64,000 nucleotides of DNA from assembly GCA_017466865.1 (NCBI GenBank), contig JAFTTI010000021.1, positions 186,001 to 250,000 of the forward strand, in the 5' to 3' direction. A program made the translations under genes and the position numbers. Position 1 is the stretch's first letter. Each line of letters begins with the position of its first letter. Below, piece after piece: positions 8,321-15,001 of this stretch. The notes beneath the pieces are model-generated. The model had not been told where the DNA came from, did no database searches, and saw only the letters and a list, made by a program, of their open reading frames with translations. This DNA comes from Oscillospiraceae bacterium. GTDB taxonomy: Bacteria; Bacillota; Clostridia; Oscillospirales; Ruminococcaceae.

Positions 8321-8410
8321 GGAGAAATACCCAAGTGGTGAAGGGGCTCCCCTGCTAAGGGAGTAGGGCTGGAAACGGTCGCGAGGGTTCAAATCCCTCT
8401 TTCTCCGCCA
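8321..8410 (+). tRNA. tRNA-Ser (anticodon GCU)
   Basis: The acceptor GGAGAAA pairs with TTTCTCC and is followed by encoded GCCA. The anticodon loop CTGCTAA gives GCU, and there is a long variable arm. It is co-transcribed with the preceding tRNA-Ser, 23 bases upstream. Its last 21 bases recur at 8629-8649. Confidence 0.96.
8390..8410 (+). repeat. Direct repeat copy 1: 3' end of tRNA-Ser(GCU)
   Basis: Twenty-one bases identical to 8629-8649, within the functional tRNA. The identity runs on for five further A residues. Confidence 0.9.
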
Positions 8411-8445
8411 AAAAAGAAGATACCCATTCGGGTATCTTCTTTTTT
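8411..8445 (+). terminator. Terminator after tRNA-Ser(GCU)
   Basis: The perfect stem AAGATACCC/GGGTATCTT, extended by A/T pairs, has a short loop and is followed by a T run. Confidence 0.9.
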
Positions 8446-8628
8446 AGTTTAAATAGTGGGATTTGAACGGCGAGGTAGTGAATGACAGGCGGTGAGCCAC
8501 CGCAGGCAGATTGTTCAAGATATCAGGTTGATTTACTTTATTCTTTCGTTACCGAGCGACAAAGTCATTTTAAAAATCCAAGCCCGAAACGAAATGTCCC
8601 GTGCGGTCACGCACCCCGCAGGCGAGAG

Positions 8629-8649
8629 CAAATCCCTCTTTCTCCGCCA
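8629..8649 (+). repeat. Direct repeat copy 2: orphan tRNA-Ser 3' end
   Basis: Identical over 21 bases to the 3' end of tRNA-Ser(GCU), 239 bp downstream of copy 1. It has no tRNA body in front, so it cannot be a functional tRNA. Confidence 0.9.
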
Positions 8650-8686
8650 AAAAATAGGTTGCTCATTTGGGCGACCTATTTTTTTG
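8650..8686 (+). terminator. Second terminator, after the orphan tRNA 3' end
   Basis: AAATAGGTTGCTC pairs with GGGCGACCTATTT (with G-U pairs) and is followed by a T run. Its sequence differs from the terminator at 8411 but its placement after CCA is the same. Confidence 0.8.
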
Positions 8687-8723
8687 TTCAGAACGGGATT
8701 TGAACGGAGATAACTATTAATCA

Positions 8724-8752
8724 TTGACTTTTCCCCTCAAAAATGTTAAAAT
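8724..8752 (+). promoter_or_regulatory. Promoter of the sodium symporter gene
   Basis: TTGACT at 8724-8729 and TAAAAT at 8747-8752 with a 17-bp spacer. Confidence 0.75.
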
Positions 8753-8783
8753 ATTTCTTAGTATTGTTTATCTGGGGGTTAAT

Positions 8784-10124
8784 ATGAAACAGAAAAAAGA
8801 GGGCTTCGGCTCTAAAATAGGATTTGTTCTCGCGGCGGCAGGCTCAGCCGTGGGTCTCGGAAATATATGGCGTTTCCCATATCTCGCCGCACAGTATGGC
8901 GGAGGAATTTTCCTTCTCGTCTATATAATTCTTGCCGTAACATTCGGTTTCTCACTTATGATAACAGAAATCGCTATCGGAAGAAAAACAGGCAAGAGCG
9001 TTATCGGTGCTTATGCCGATGTATCAAAAAAATTCAAACCATTAGGATTTATCGCCGCGTCGGTACCCGTAATAATCTTCTCATATTACTGCGTAATTGG
9101 CGGCTGGGTACTCAAGTATTTTACAGTCTATGTTTCCAATATCGGAGCGGATGCCGCAACAAACGGCTTCTTTGATTCGTTTATAGGACATTCGGGACAA
9201 CCCACACTTTTCCTCGGCATCTATCTTATTTTAACAGCAGCAGTTGTTATGCTCGGCGTTGAAAAGGGAATAGAAAAGGTAAGTAAAATCCTTATGCCCG
9301 TTCTCGTTGTTATTACAATAGGAATTTCAGTCTATTCCATTACTCTTGATGGTGCTATGGCAGGGGTAAAATATTATCTTATGCCCGATATCAAGAATTT
9401 CTCTGTAAAGACAATAGTTGCCGCGATGGGACAACTTTTCTACTCAATGTCACTCGCAATGGGCATTATGGTAACCTACGGCTCATATATGCGTAAAGAA
9501 GATAACATTGAAGAATCAGTAAGATATATCGAAGTTTTTGATACAGCGATAGCATTTTTATCAGGACTTATGATAGTTCCTGCGGTTTTCGCATTTTCAG
9601 GCGGAGATCCTTCGGCACTCAATCAGGGCCCCGGACTTATGTTCGTAACTCTCCCCAAGGTTTTCCTTTCTATGCGTGGCGGAAGAATTATCGGAATGAT
9701 TTTCTTCATTCTTGTAGCGCTCGCAGCACTTACATCCTCGATCTCACTTATGGAAACAATAGTTTCTGTTATTATGGAAAAATGGAAGGTTAAAAGAATA
9801 CCCGCCTGTATCATAGTTGCAGGATTTTCATTCGTTTTCGGAATGTTCTCTGTTTTAGGATACAGCGACCTCAGCCATATAACAATCTTCGGAAGACAGA
9901 TTTTAGACTTCCTTGATTTCCTCAGCAACAATATCGTTATGCCGATAGTAGCACTTCTTACCTGCATACTCATAGGATATATCGCGAAACCCTCTTTTGT
10001 TGAGGATGAAGTAAAGCTCAGTTCGGATTTCAAATCACAGAAACTTTACAGAGTTATGATAAAGTATATCTGTCCTGTTTGTATGGCAATTATCTTTATC
10101 TCTTCAGTAATAGGCTACGTATAA
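8784..10124 (+). CDS. Neurotransmitter:sodium symporter family transporter
   Basis: This integral membrane protein (446 residues) belongs to the LeuT/MhsT/TnaT family, which imports amino acids or related solutes with sodium. The first helix carries the hallmark unwound motif GNIWRFPYLAAQYGG, where sodium and substrate bind, and about eleven or twelve hydrophobic segments follow. I chose ATG 8784 after CTGGGGGTT; the upstream in-frame start at 8724 lies on the -35 box. It has its own promoter and terminator. The substrate is not readable from the sequence; bacterial relatives often carry tryptophan, tyrosine or other hydrophobic amino acids. Confidence 0.92.
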   Translation: MKQKKEGFGSKIGFVLAAAGSAVGLGNIWRFPYLAAQYGGGIFLLVYIILAVTFGFSLMITEIAIGRKTGKSVIGAYADVSKKFKPLGFIAASVPVIIFSYYCVIGGWVLKYFTVYVSNIGADAATNGFFDSFIGHSGQPTLFLGIYLILTAAVVMLGVEKGIEKVSKILMPVLVVITIGISVYSITLDGAMAGVKYYLMPDIKNFSVKTIVAAMGQLFYSMSLAMGIMVTYGSYMRKEDNIEESVRYIEVFDTAIAFLSGLMIVPAVFAFSGGDPSALNQGPGLMFVTLPKVFLSMRGGRIIGMIFFILVALAALTSSISLMETIVSVIMEKWKVKRIPACIIVAGFSFVFGMFSVLGYSDLSHITIFGRQILDFLDFLSNNIVMPIVALLTCILIGYIAKPSFVEDEVKLSSDFKSQKLYRVMIKYICPVCMAIIFISSVIGYV

Positions 10125-10133
10125 GTTTTTATA

Positions 10134-10170
10134 AAAACGCTCCCCACGGATGTGGGGAGCGTTTTATTTG
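10134..10170 (+). terminator. Terminator after the symporter gene
   Basis: The strong stem AAACGCTCCCCAC/GTGGGGAGCGTTT is followed by T residues. Confidence 0.9.
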
Positions 10171-10175
10171 CCCTC

Positions 10176-10196
10176 CGCGGTTACGCGGTTTTTTGT
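10176..10196 (+). terminator. Second small hairpin terminator
   Basis: CCGCG-GTTA-CGCGG followed by six T, just before the first small membrane paralogue. It may limit read-through into that gene. Confidence 0.6.
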
Positions 10197-10259
10197 ATGT
10201 CATAACAAATGGTGGTTACCGAGCCGTTTTTTATTTTTATAAATAAATCGGGAAACGAT

Positions 10260-10490
10260 ATGTCCATTGCTGCAATTATTTTTGCATTCATTATGCCTAT
10301 AGTAGGCCTCATTCTCGCAATCATTGCTAAGAAGAACGATCCTGATGACAAGCTCGCTAAGGCTGCATTCATCATCTCAATCGTTATCATTGCAATCGGT
10401 CTCGTATCATCAATCGGTTGTGCAGCTTGCACAGCTTGCGCAGCAGCTTCAATGGAAGGCGGCTCATACGCTGCAGTTCTTGCTCTTTAA
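10260..10490 (+). CDS. Small membrane protein, paralogue A (DUF4190-like)
   Basis: The product has about 76 residues from ATG 10260 and two hydrophobic segments around MSIAAIIFAFIMPIVGLILA, a basic turn (AKKNDPDDK) and a second helix ending in a Cys/Ala-rich tail. It is clearly related to the next two genes. The start is uncertain: sequence similarity to paralogue B continues upstream as NKSGND, but no good ribosome-binding site or promoter precedes it and a terminator hairpin sits about 65 bases upstream. The 5' end may have been replaced, so this copy could be weakly expressed or decaying. The function is unknown. Confidence 0.6.
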   Translation: MSIAAIIFAFIMPIVGLILAIIAKKNDPDDKLAKAAFIISIVIIAIGLVSSIGCAACTACAAASMEGGSYAAVLAL

Positions 10491-10510
10491 TTTTTAAAGA
10501 CAAAAAGAAA

Positions 10511-10549
10511 ACAAAGACAAATCGGCTTTTGCTGATTTGTCTTTTTGTT
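10511..10549 (+). terminator. Terminator after paralogue A
   Basis: AAAGACAAATC pairs with GATTTGTCTTT and is followed by T residues. Confidence 0.85.
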
Positions 10550-10578
10550 TAGAAATATATTTTCGGAGGGAATTTATT

Positions 10579-10839
10579 ATGGAAAAGAAAACAAGCGGAA
10601 TGTCTATAGCTGCAATTATTTTTGCATTTCTTATGCCTGTAGTGGGTCTTATCCTTGCTATCATCGCAAAGAAGAAAAACAGCAACGATACACTCGCTAA
10701 AGTAGCATTTGTTCTTTCGCTTATCTTTACAATTTTAAGTGCTCTTACAGTTATGATATTTATGGCAATTCTCATTCCTGCTATGATAGGCTATGTTGAT
10801 AAAGCAAGGGAATACGGAATGATTATTTTAGGTCTTTAA
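10579..10839 (+). CDS. Small membrane protein, paralogue B (DUF4190-like)
   Basis: This 86-residue protein begins MEKKTSGMSIAAIIFAFLMP, with two hydrophobic segments separated by the basic turn AKKKNSNDT. ATG 10579 follows CGGAGGG. It shares a 14-residue block with paralogue A and a weaker one with paralogue C. Proteins of this layout are often labelled DUF4190 and have no assigned biochemical role. No neighbour suggests a function beyond the three-copy cluster. Confidence 0.75.
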   Translation: MEKKTSGMSIAAIIFAFLMPVVGLILAIIAKKKNSNDTLAKVAFVLSLIFTILSALTVMIFMAILIPAMIGYVDKAREYGMIILGL

Positions 10840-10862
10840 TAAAAGTTTGTTATAAAGGTTAT

Positions 10863-10898
10863 AACAATGGTGTCGGATAAAAAAACAGTGCCATTGTT
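10863..10898 (+). other. Hairpin between paralogues B and C
   Basis: ACAATGG (10864-10870) can pair with CCATTGT (10891-10897) across a 20-base loop and is followed by TTT. It could be a weak terminator or attenuator. Confidence 0.45.
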
Positions 10899-10919
10899 TT
10901 GCGACAGAGGAAATTATTT

Positions 10920-11141
10920 ATGAAAAAACGTTCAAACGGTCTTGCCGTTGCGGCAATGATATATGCTTTTGTATGTTCGCCCGTAGGGCTTATTATGAGC
11001 ATTATCGCAAAGAAAAGACATCCTGATGATGTCACACTTGCCAACGCCGCATTCATAGTATCACTCGTATTTATAATTCTTTTCGTGCTTCTTATCGTCG
11101 GTTGTAATGTCGGTGAGTTATGGCTGAAATCTCAACCTTAA
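10920..11141 (+). CDS. Small membrane protein, paralogue C (DUF4190-like)
   Basis: This 73-residue protein (MKKRSNGLAVAAMIYAFVCS) has the same two-helix layout with a basic turn IIAKKRHPDD. ATG 10920 follows AGAGGAAAT; an earlier in-frame ATG at 10899 overlaps that region and lacks a site. It lies 15 bases before the lgt-like gene and may be co-transcribed with it. The function is unknown. Confidence 0.72.
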   Translation: MKKRSNGLAVAAMIYAFVCSPVGLIMSIIAKKRHPDDVTLANAAFIVSLVFIILFVLLIVGCNVGELWLKSQP

Positions 11142-11156
11142 TATAAGGGGGAAAAT

Positions 11157-11951
11157 ATGTTACCATTTCTTGATCTGGGTTTTATAAAACTGCCTATGTA
11201 TGGGCTTATGGGCGCTTTGGGAACGGTTATTGCAATCCTCATAGCCTGCTTTACAAAAAATCGCTATGATATAAAAAGAGATGATGTTCTCTATTCTGCC
11301 TGCTTTGCTGGAATAGGTGTTCTTCTTGGTTCAAAACTTCTTTATGTAATAGTAACATTGCCTCATATCATCGAAAATTACGAATTCTATTCCGCTGATA
11401 AAAATCTTCTTTTAACATCTCTTTTTGCCGGGTATGTTTTCTACGGGGGACTCATAGGCGGAATTATAATGGGAATGGTTTATGGAAAAATCTTTAAGAT
11501 AAACCCTATAAAACTCGTTGATATCTATGCACCGCTAATTCCTCTCATCCACGGTTTCGGAAGAATAGGATGCTTTTTCGCGGGTTGTTGCTATGGTGCA
11601 CCCAGCGAAAAATACGGTGTTTATTTCGATGCTTTAGGCGGCGCACCGCAGGGCGTAAAACTCTTTCCTATCCAACTTGTTGAGGCGGGGATAAATTTTG
11701 TCATTTTCGCTGTTCTTCTTATCTTCGCTGTAAAGAAGGTGTTTAACCTCGGCGGAATAACAGGCGCTTATCTTTCAATTTATGCGGTAGAGCGTTTTAT
11801 CCTCGAATTTTTCAGATATGACAGCATAAGAGGAGGACTTTTAGGCATCTCAACATCCCAGTGGATAAGCATCATCCTTTTCCCGATAGGAATAGTTTTA
11901 ATCTTTTTCGGCGAAAAGATTTTTAAAGAAAAAACAAAGGACACTCAGTAG
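11157..11951 (+). CDS. lgt: Prolipoprotein diacylglyceryl transferase family protein, divergent
   Basis: The 264-residue polytopic protein follows the whole Lgt pattern: LPMYGLMGALG near 12-22, VFYGGLIGG near 94-102, APLIPLIHGFGRIGCFF near 125-141, the P-QL-E block and LEFFRYD near the end. Lgt transfers diacylglycerol from phosphatidylglycerol to the lipobox cysteine of prolipoproteins. Compared with E. coli Lgt, the two key arginines are kept (Arg136 in GRIG and the one in FFR). The histidine of HGGL is Tyr, the Asn of GRxGN is Cys, and the Glu of GELxG is Cys (GCCYG). It may be a second, specialised Lgt paralogue, with another copy elsewhere. AAGGGGGA precedes ATG 11157. Confidence 0.8.
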   Translation: MLPFLDLGFIKLPMYGLMGALGTVIAILIACFTKNRYDIKRDDVLYSACFAGIGVLLGSKLLYVIVTLPHIIENYEFYSADKNLLLTSLFAGYVFYGGLIGGIIMGMVYGKIFKINPIKLVDIYAPLIPLIHGFGRIGCFFAGCCYGAPSEKYGVYFDALGGAPQGVKLFPIQLVEAGINFVIFAVLLIFAVKKVFNLGGITGAYLSIYAVERFILEFFRYDSIRGGLLGISTSQWISIILFPIGIVLIFFGEKIFKEKTKDTQ

Positions 11952-11962
11952 AGTGTCCTTTT
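11936..11962. terminator. Bidirectional terminator between lgt-like and chemoreceptor genes
   Basis: AAAGGACACTC pairs with GAGTGTCCTTT. The stem overlaps the lgt stop codon, and A and T runs on either side serve both strands. Confidence 0.8.
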
Positions 11963-11965
11963 CTG

Positions 11966-13015
11966 TTACTGTTTTGTATTTTTAGCAACAAATTTCGAGA
12001 ACTGCTTTGCAAGTACCTGCAGTTCTTCAACATTCTCGCTTGCATCGTCTATGTAATCAGACTGTTCATCCGCACTTTCGATAGTCTTTTCCGAACTTGA
12101 AACTGTGCTCTGAACATCGGTTTTAATAGCAGTTGTAAGTGTTGCAATGTCTTCCGCAGTTGCTTTTGAAGTGTCGGCAAGGTCTTTGATTTCACCCGCA
12201 ACAACGACAAAACTCTTTCCCGCAGCACCCGCTCTTACAGCTTCTATCTGTGCGTTGAAACTAAGTATTTTTGTCTGATCGGCAAGTCTTGTGATAGAAT
12301 CGAGAACATCCTCAATCTTTTCTGATGCCTCACCGATATTTTCAATGTTCTTGCTGAGTTCTCTCTGATGTGTTTCGATTCTTTCTGATGCCTTTGACAT
12401 CTTTTCAAAGTTTTCCGAAACAACGCCTATTGTTTTAGAGAAAACTTCCGAAACGATAGCCGCCTGCTTTTTGAAATAAGCTTCATTTACCATTGCTTCA
12501 ATGGCAGTCTTTACAGCGGTTGCAATAGCTTCGATTTCTTTTTTTGAGAGTCTTTCGAGTTCTTCCGCCGCATTTTTAAGATTGTCTATGTTAACGCCAT
12601 ATCTGTCAGCTGCTTCTCTTATATCAGCAGGACGCATTCTGTCTATTGTGTAATGCCCGCCGACGACACCACCGATAACTTCATTTTCGAGAACGATAGG
12701 AAAAGCGAATTCTGTAATTCCTGCGTGGCATTTAGCGATATGTATTCTGTGATAACGCATAGCTTCAGAGATAAAGAACGAATGTGATCTGTTACATTCT
12801 CTCAGCCCTTCCGATGAACTTCTTATATAGTATTCACAGTATTTGCAGAATTTACTTGTAGGAGTAATGCAGTTTCCGTTTCTGTCAACAACGGTTAAAG
12901 CACATCCTGTTTTCGTTGCATATGTTTCCTGAAAGGCAACGAGTTTCTGCATATCAAGAAGATCAGAAATCTCAAGCGCCGAAATATCTATAAGGTTATC
13001 GCAGATTTTTATCAT
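11966..13015 (-). CDS. Cytoplasmic chemoreceptor with PocR sensory domain
   Basis: The 349-residue protein has an N-terminal PocR-type ligand-binding domain (about 15-165) and a short methyl-accepting signalling domain (about 200-345). The sensory domain contains a Cys/His cluster (CKYC, CNRSH, KCHAG), suggesting metal or redox input; PocR domains are thought to bind small metabolites. The signalling hairpin tip is recognisable (ILSFNAQIEAVRAG and VVVAGEIKDLAD). There is no membrane segment, so it acts as a soluble receptor for CheA/CheW. ATG 13015 follows GGAGGG. No che genes are in the window, though a flagellin is. Confidence 0.87.
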   Translation of the reverse strand: MIKICDNLIDISALEISDLLDMQKLVAFQETYATKTGCALTVVDRNGNCITPTSKFCKYCEYYIRSSSEGLRECNRSHSFFISEAMRYHRIHIAKCHAGITEFAFPIVLENEVIGGVVGGHYTIDRMRPADIREAADRYGVNIDNLKNAAEELERLSKKEIEAIATAVKTAIEAMVNEAYFKKQAAIVSEVFSKTIGVVSENFEKMSKASERIETHQRELSKNIENIGEASEKIEDVLDSITRLADQTKILSFNAQIEAVRAGAAGKSFVVVAGEIKDLADTSKATAEDIATLTTAIKTDVQSTVSSSEKTIESADEQSDYIDDASENVEELQVLAKQFSKFVAKNTKQ

Positions 13016-13047
13016 AATAAACCCTCCGCAAAAATATTCTTAAATAT

Positions 13048-13076
13048 ATTATACATTATTGTAAGAACTATTGCAA
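13048..13076 (-). promoter_or_regulatory. Promoter of the chemoreceptor gene
   Basis: On the minus strand, TTGCAA (13076-13071) and TATAAT (13053-13048) have a 17-bp spacer. It looks like sigma-A, not the flagellar sigma-28 type. Confidence 0.7.
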
Positions 13077-13091
13077 GAAGATATTTTTCTA

Positions 13092-13120
13092 TTGCATTCT
13101 GGTAAAAAATGTAGTAAAAT
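13092..13120 (+). promoter_or_regulatory. Promoter of the DUF975 gene
   Basis: TTGCAT at 13092-13097 and TAAAAT at 13115-13120 with a 17-bp spacer. Confidence 0.6.
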
Positions 13121-13153
13121 GTTAATATATTATTTATGAAGGAGAAAAACATT

Positions 13154-13987
13154 ATGTGGACAAACGAACTTTTAAAGAACAATGCCAAAGCGTGTCTTAA
13201 AAACTACTATTGGTATGCCGTTCTCTACTGCTTCCTTACATACCTTGTAACAAGCAGCATCTCAGGTGTAGTAATGAGCGTTTTATCCGGTGCAACATCT
13301 GTTATCGGAACTATTCTCAGTGCCGTTTTCGGAATTTCATCAACAGCCCTCGGCGTAGCGGGAGAAGAATCAGGAAGCGATGCTATGATGGTAGGCGCAG
13401 GCATAGGAATGGTACTCGGAATGATTCTTCTCTATGCAATCATCTACATTCTCACACTCGCAGTAAGCCTTGTTGTCAACACATTCGTAAATATGCCTTT
13501 TAATAATGTTGGTCTTAACAGATACTTTATGGTATCAAGAACAAGAAAGGGCGAAATAAACGATATTCTTTTCCCTATAAAGTCAAATCAGTATAAGAAT
13601 ATTGCAAAGGTTTCATTCTTCTATAACCTTTATATCATTCTCTGGACACTTCTTTTCGTAGTTCCCGGAATTATAAAGAGTTATGAATATTTCCTCGTTC
13701 CTTATATTCTCGCTGAAAACCCTTCTATTTCAAAGGACAGAGCATTTGAAATCAGTAAAAAGACAATGGAAGGCGAAAAGATGAACACATTTATCCTTCA
13801 GCTTTCATTCATCGGCTGGTCTCTTCTTCTTTGTCTTGCAACAATGATGACATTCGGTCTTGGTGCACTCGGTGCATACTGCCTCGTTCCCTATATGAAT
13901 GCAACATTCGTTGAACTCTATACATGCCTCAGAGAAAAGGCACTCACTAACGGATACGCTACTCCAGAGGAGCTTATCGGATATTAA
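13154..13987 (+). CDS. DUF975 family membrane protein
   Basis: The 277-residue protein starts MWTNELLKNNAKACLKNYYW, the amphipathic N-terminus typical of DUF975, followed by about six hydrophobic segments. I chose ATG 13154: ATG 13136 lies directly before the AAGGAGAAA ribosome-binding site and is unlikely to be used. The family is common in Firmicutes and has no known biochemical function. A second family member is at 54727. The aquaporin gene follows after 21 bases and may be in the same transcript. Confidence 0.85.
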   Translation: MWTNELLKNNAKACLKNYYWYAVLYCFLTYLVTSSISGVVMSVLSGATSVIGTILSAVFGISSTALGVAGEESGSDAMMVGAGIGMVLGMILLYAIIYILTLAVSLVVNTFVNMPFNNVGLNRYFMVSRTRKGEINDILFPIKSNQYKNIAKVSFFYNLYIILWTLLFVVPGIIKSYEYFLVPYILAENPSISKDRAFEISKKTMEGEKMNTFILQLSFIGWSLLLCLATMMTFGLGALGAYCLVPYMNATFVELYTCLREKALTNGYATPEELIGY

Positions 13988-14008
13988 TTCAAAACGGAGG
14001 AATATTTT

Positions 14009-14749
14009 ATGGACAAGAGATTTACAAAATACCTCGCAGAATTCATAGGAACATTCATCCTCGTATTTTTCGGATGCGGTTCAGCAGCTATAACAGGCGG
14101 AATCGGTGGTGTTCTTGGCATTTTAGGAATTGCATTTTCGTTCGGTCTTGCAATTGTTGCAGCCGCTTATGCAATAGGCCATATTTCAGGATGCCATGTA
14201 AACCCTGCGGTATCACTCGCTATGCTTATTGACGGTCAGCTTTCATTTATTGATTTCATCGGTTATGTTGTAGCACAGTTTTTAGGCTCATTCGCTGCAT
14301 CAAGCGCACTTTTCTTCACAATAAAGGCAAGTGGCAATCTTGACATCTTCAAAACAGGACTCGGAACAAATGGTTTCGGTGCACTTTCTCATGTGGGTCT
14401 TTCACTCGATGGTGCTTTCGTTATTGAAATGATACTTACATTCGTATTTGTTCTCACAATTTTCGGTGTAACATCAAACGAAAAGACATCAGCACACGCA
14501 GGTCTTATCATCGGTCTTACACTCACTTTTGTTCATATTATCGGTATTCCTCTTACAGGAACATCTGTTAACCCCGCAAGAAGCGTAGGCCCTGCACTTA
14601 TCTTTGGCGGCGAAGCACTCTCACAGGTATGGGTATTTGTTCTCGCTCCTCTCGCAGGTGCTGCAATAGCGGCTCTCGTATGGCATTTCTGCTTCAAACC
14701 TGAAGATAAGAAAGTTGTAAAAACTGCAAAAACATCAAAGAAAAAGTAA
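14009..14749 (+). CDS. Aquaporin (MIP family)
   Basis: The 246-residue six-helix channel has both hallmark half-helices: HVNPAVSLA near residue 68 and SVNPARSVGPA near 190. The Arg after the second NPA belongs to the selectivity filter. The spacing and the GTSVNPARS block resemble water-selective AqpZ more than glycerol facilitators, whose second motif is NPARD. ATG 14009 follows CGGAGGA. The C-terminus is Lys-rich. A strong terminator follows. Confidence 0.92.
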   Translation: MDKRFTKYLAEFIGTFILVFFGCGSAAITGGIGGVLGILGIAFSFGLAIVAAAYAIGHISGCHVNPAVSLAMLIDGQLSFIDFIGYVVAQFLGSFAASSALFFTIKASGNLDIFKTGLGTNGFGALSHVGLSLDGAFVIEMILTFVFVLTIFGVTSNEKTSAHAGLIIGLTLTFVHIIGIPLTGTSVNPARSVGPALIFGGEALSQVWVFVLAPLAGAAIAALVWHFCFKPEDKKVVKTAKTSKKK

Positions 14750-14753
14750 TTTT

Positions 14754-14782
14754 TAAGGACGCTCTTCTGAGCGTCCTTTTTT
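14754..14782 (+). terminator. Terminator after the aquaporin gene
   Basis: AAGGACGCTC pairs with GAGCGTCCTT and is followed by T residues. Confidence 0.9.
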
Positions 14783-14805
14783 ATACCCACTCATCTGCCT
14801 ACCCC

Positions 14806-14834
14806 TTGACAAAAACTGTGCTATATGATATAAT
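14806..14834 (+). promoter_or_regulatory. Promoter of the SRP RNA
   Basis: A perfect TTGACA (14806-14811) and TATAAT (14829-14834) with a 17-bp spacer, ending 11 bases before the RNA, as expected for an abundant stable RNA. Confidence 0.92.
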
Positions 14835-14845
14835 GCTAATGTTAA

Positions 14846-14975
14846 TCCGATATATAGGTGTGCGGGCCCTGTGCAACAAAACACTGTGAACCATGTCAGG
14901 CGGGGAACCGAGCAGCATTAAGCAGTCCGTTCTTGTGTGCCGCAGCAAGCCTGCACACCTATGTGTCGGATTTTT
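14846..14975 (+). ncRNA. ffs: Signal recognition particle RNA (small type)
   Basis: The 5' TCCGATATATAGGTGTGC pairs with the 3' GCACACCTATGTGTCGGA to close one long hairpin of about 125 nt, followed by TTTTT. The apical part contains the universal SRP domain IV signature: TGTCAGG, GGGAA tetraloop region and GAGCAGCA. In the cell it binds Ffh (encoded at 61467) to target nascent membrane proteins. Its position just upstream of dnaX matches many Firmicutes. It appears to lack the extra Alu domain of the Bacillus scRNA. Confidence 0.93.
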
Positions 14976-15001
14976 ATGCCGTAAAGAAAGAGAGGGGTTT
15001 T

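Larger units (their letters stand above)
8446..8783 (+). other. Gene-free stretch after the tRNA-Ser pair
   Basis: No credible gene is seen. The region holds an inverted copy of the tRNA T-loop (GGGATTTGAAC at 8458-8468), small hairpins (GCGGTG/CACCGC near 8490-8506, GTGC/GCAC near 8601-8614), the second copy of the tRNA 3' end (8629-8649), a second terminator, a second GGGATTTGAAC (8695-8705) and the promoter of the symporter gene. Short open frames here lack ribosome-binding sites and are shadows of the tRNA-like sequence. Confidence 0.75.

Noticed and set aside
8482..8713. Two overlapping 73-codon frames after tRNA-Ser
   Set aside because: They run through the duplicated tRNA end and a terminator, have no ribosome-binding sites and show no domain.
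14858..15001. N-terminal extension of dnaX by 48 codons
   Set aside because: The stretch is the SRP RNA (promoter, CAGG/GGAA/AGCAGC signature, closing stem). The conserved DnaX N-terminus begins at ATG 15002 after its own ribosome-binding site.
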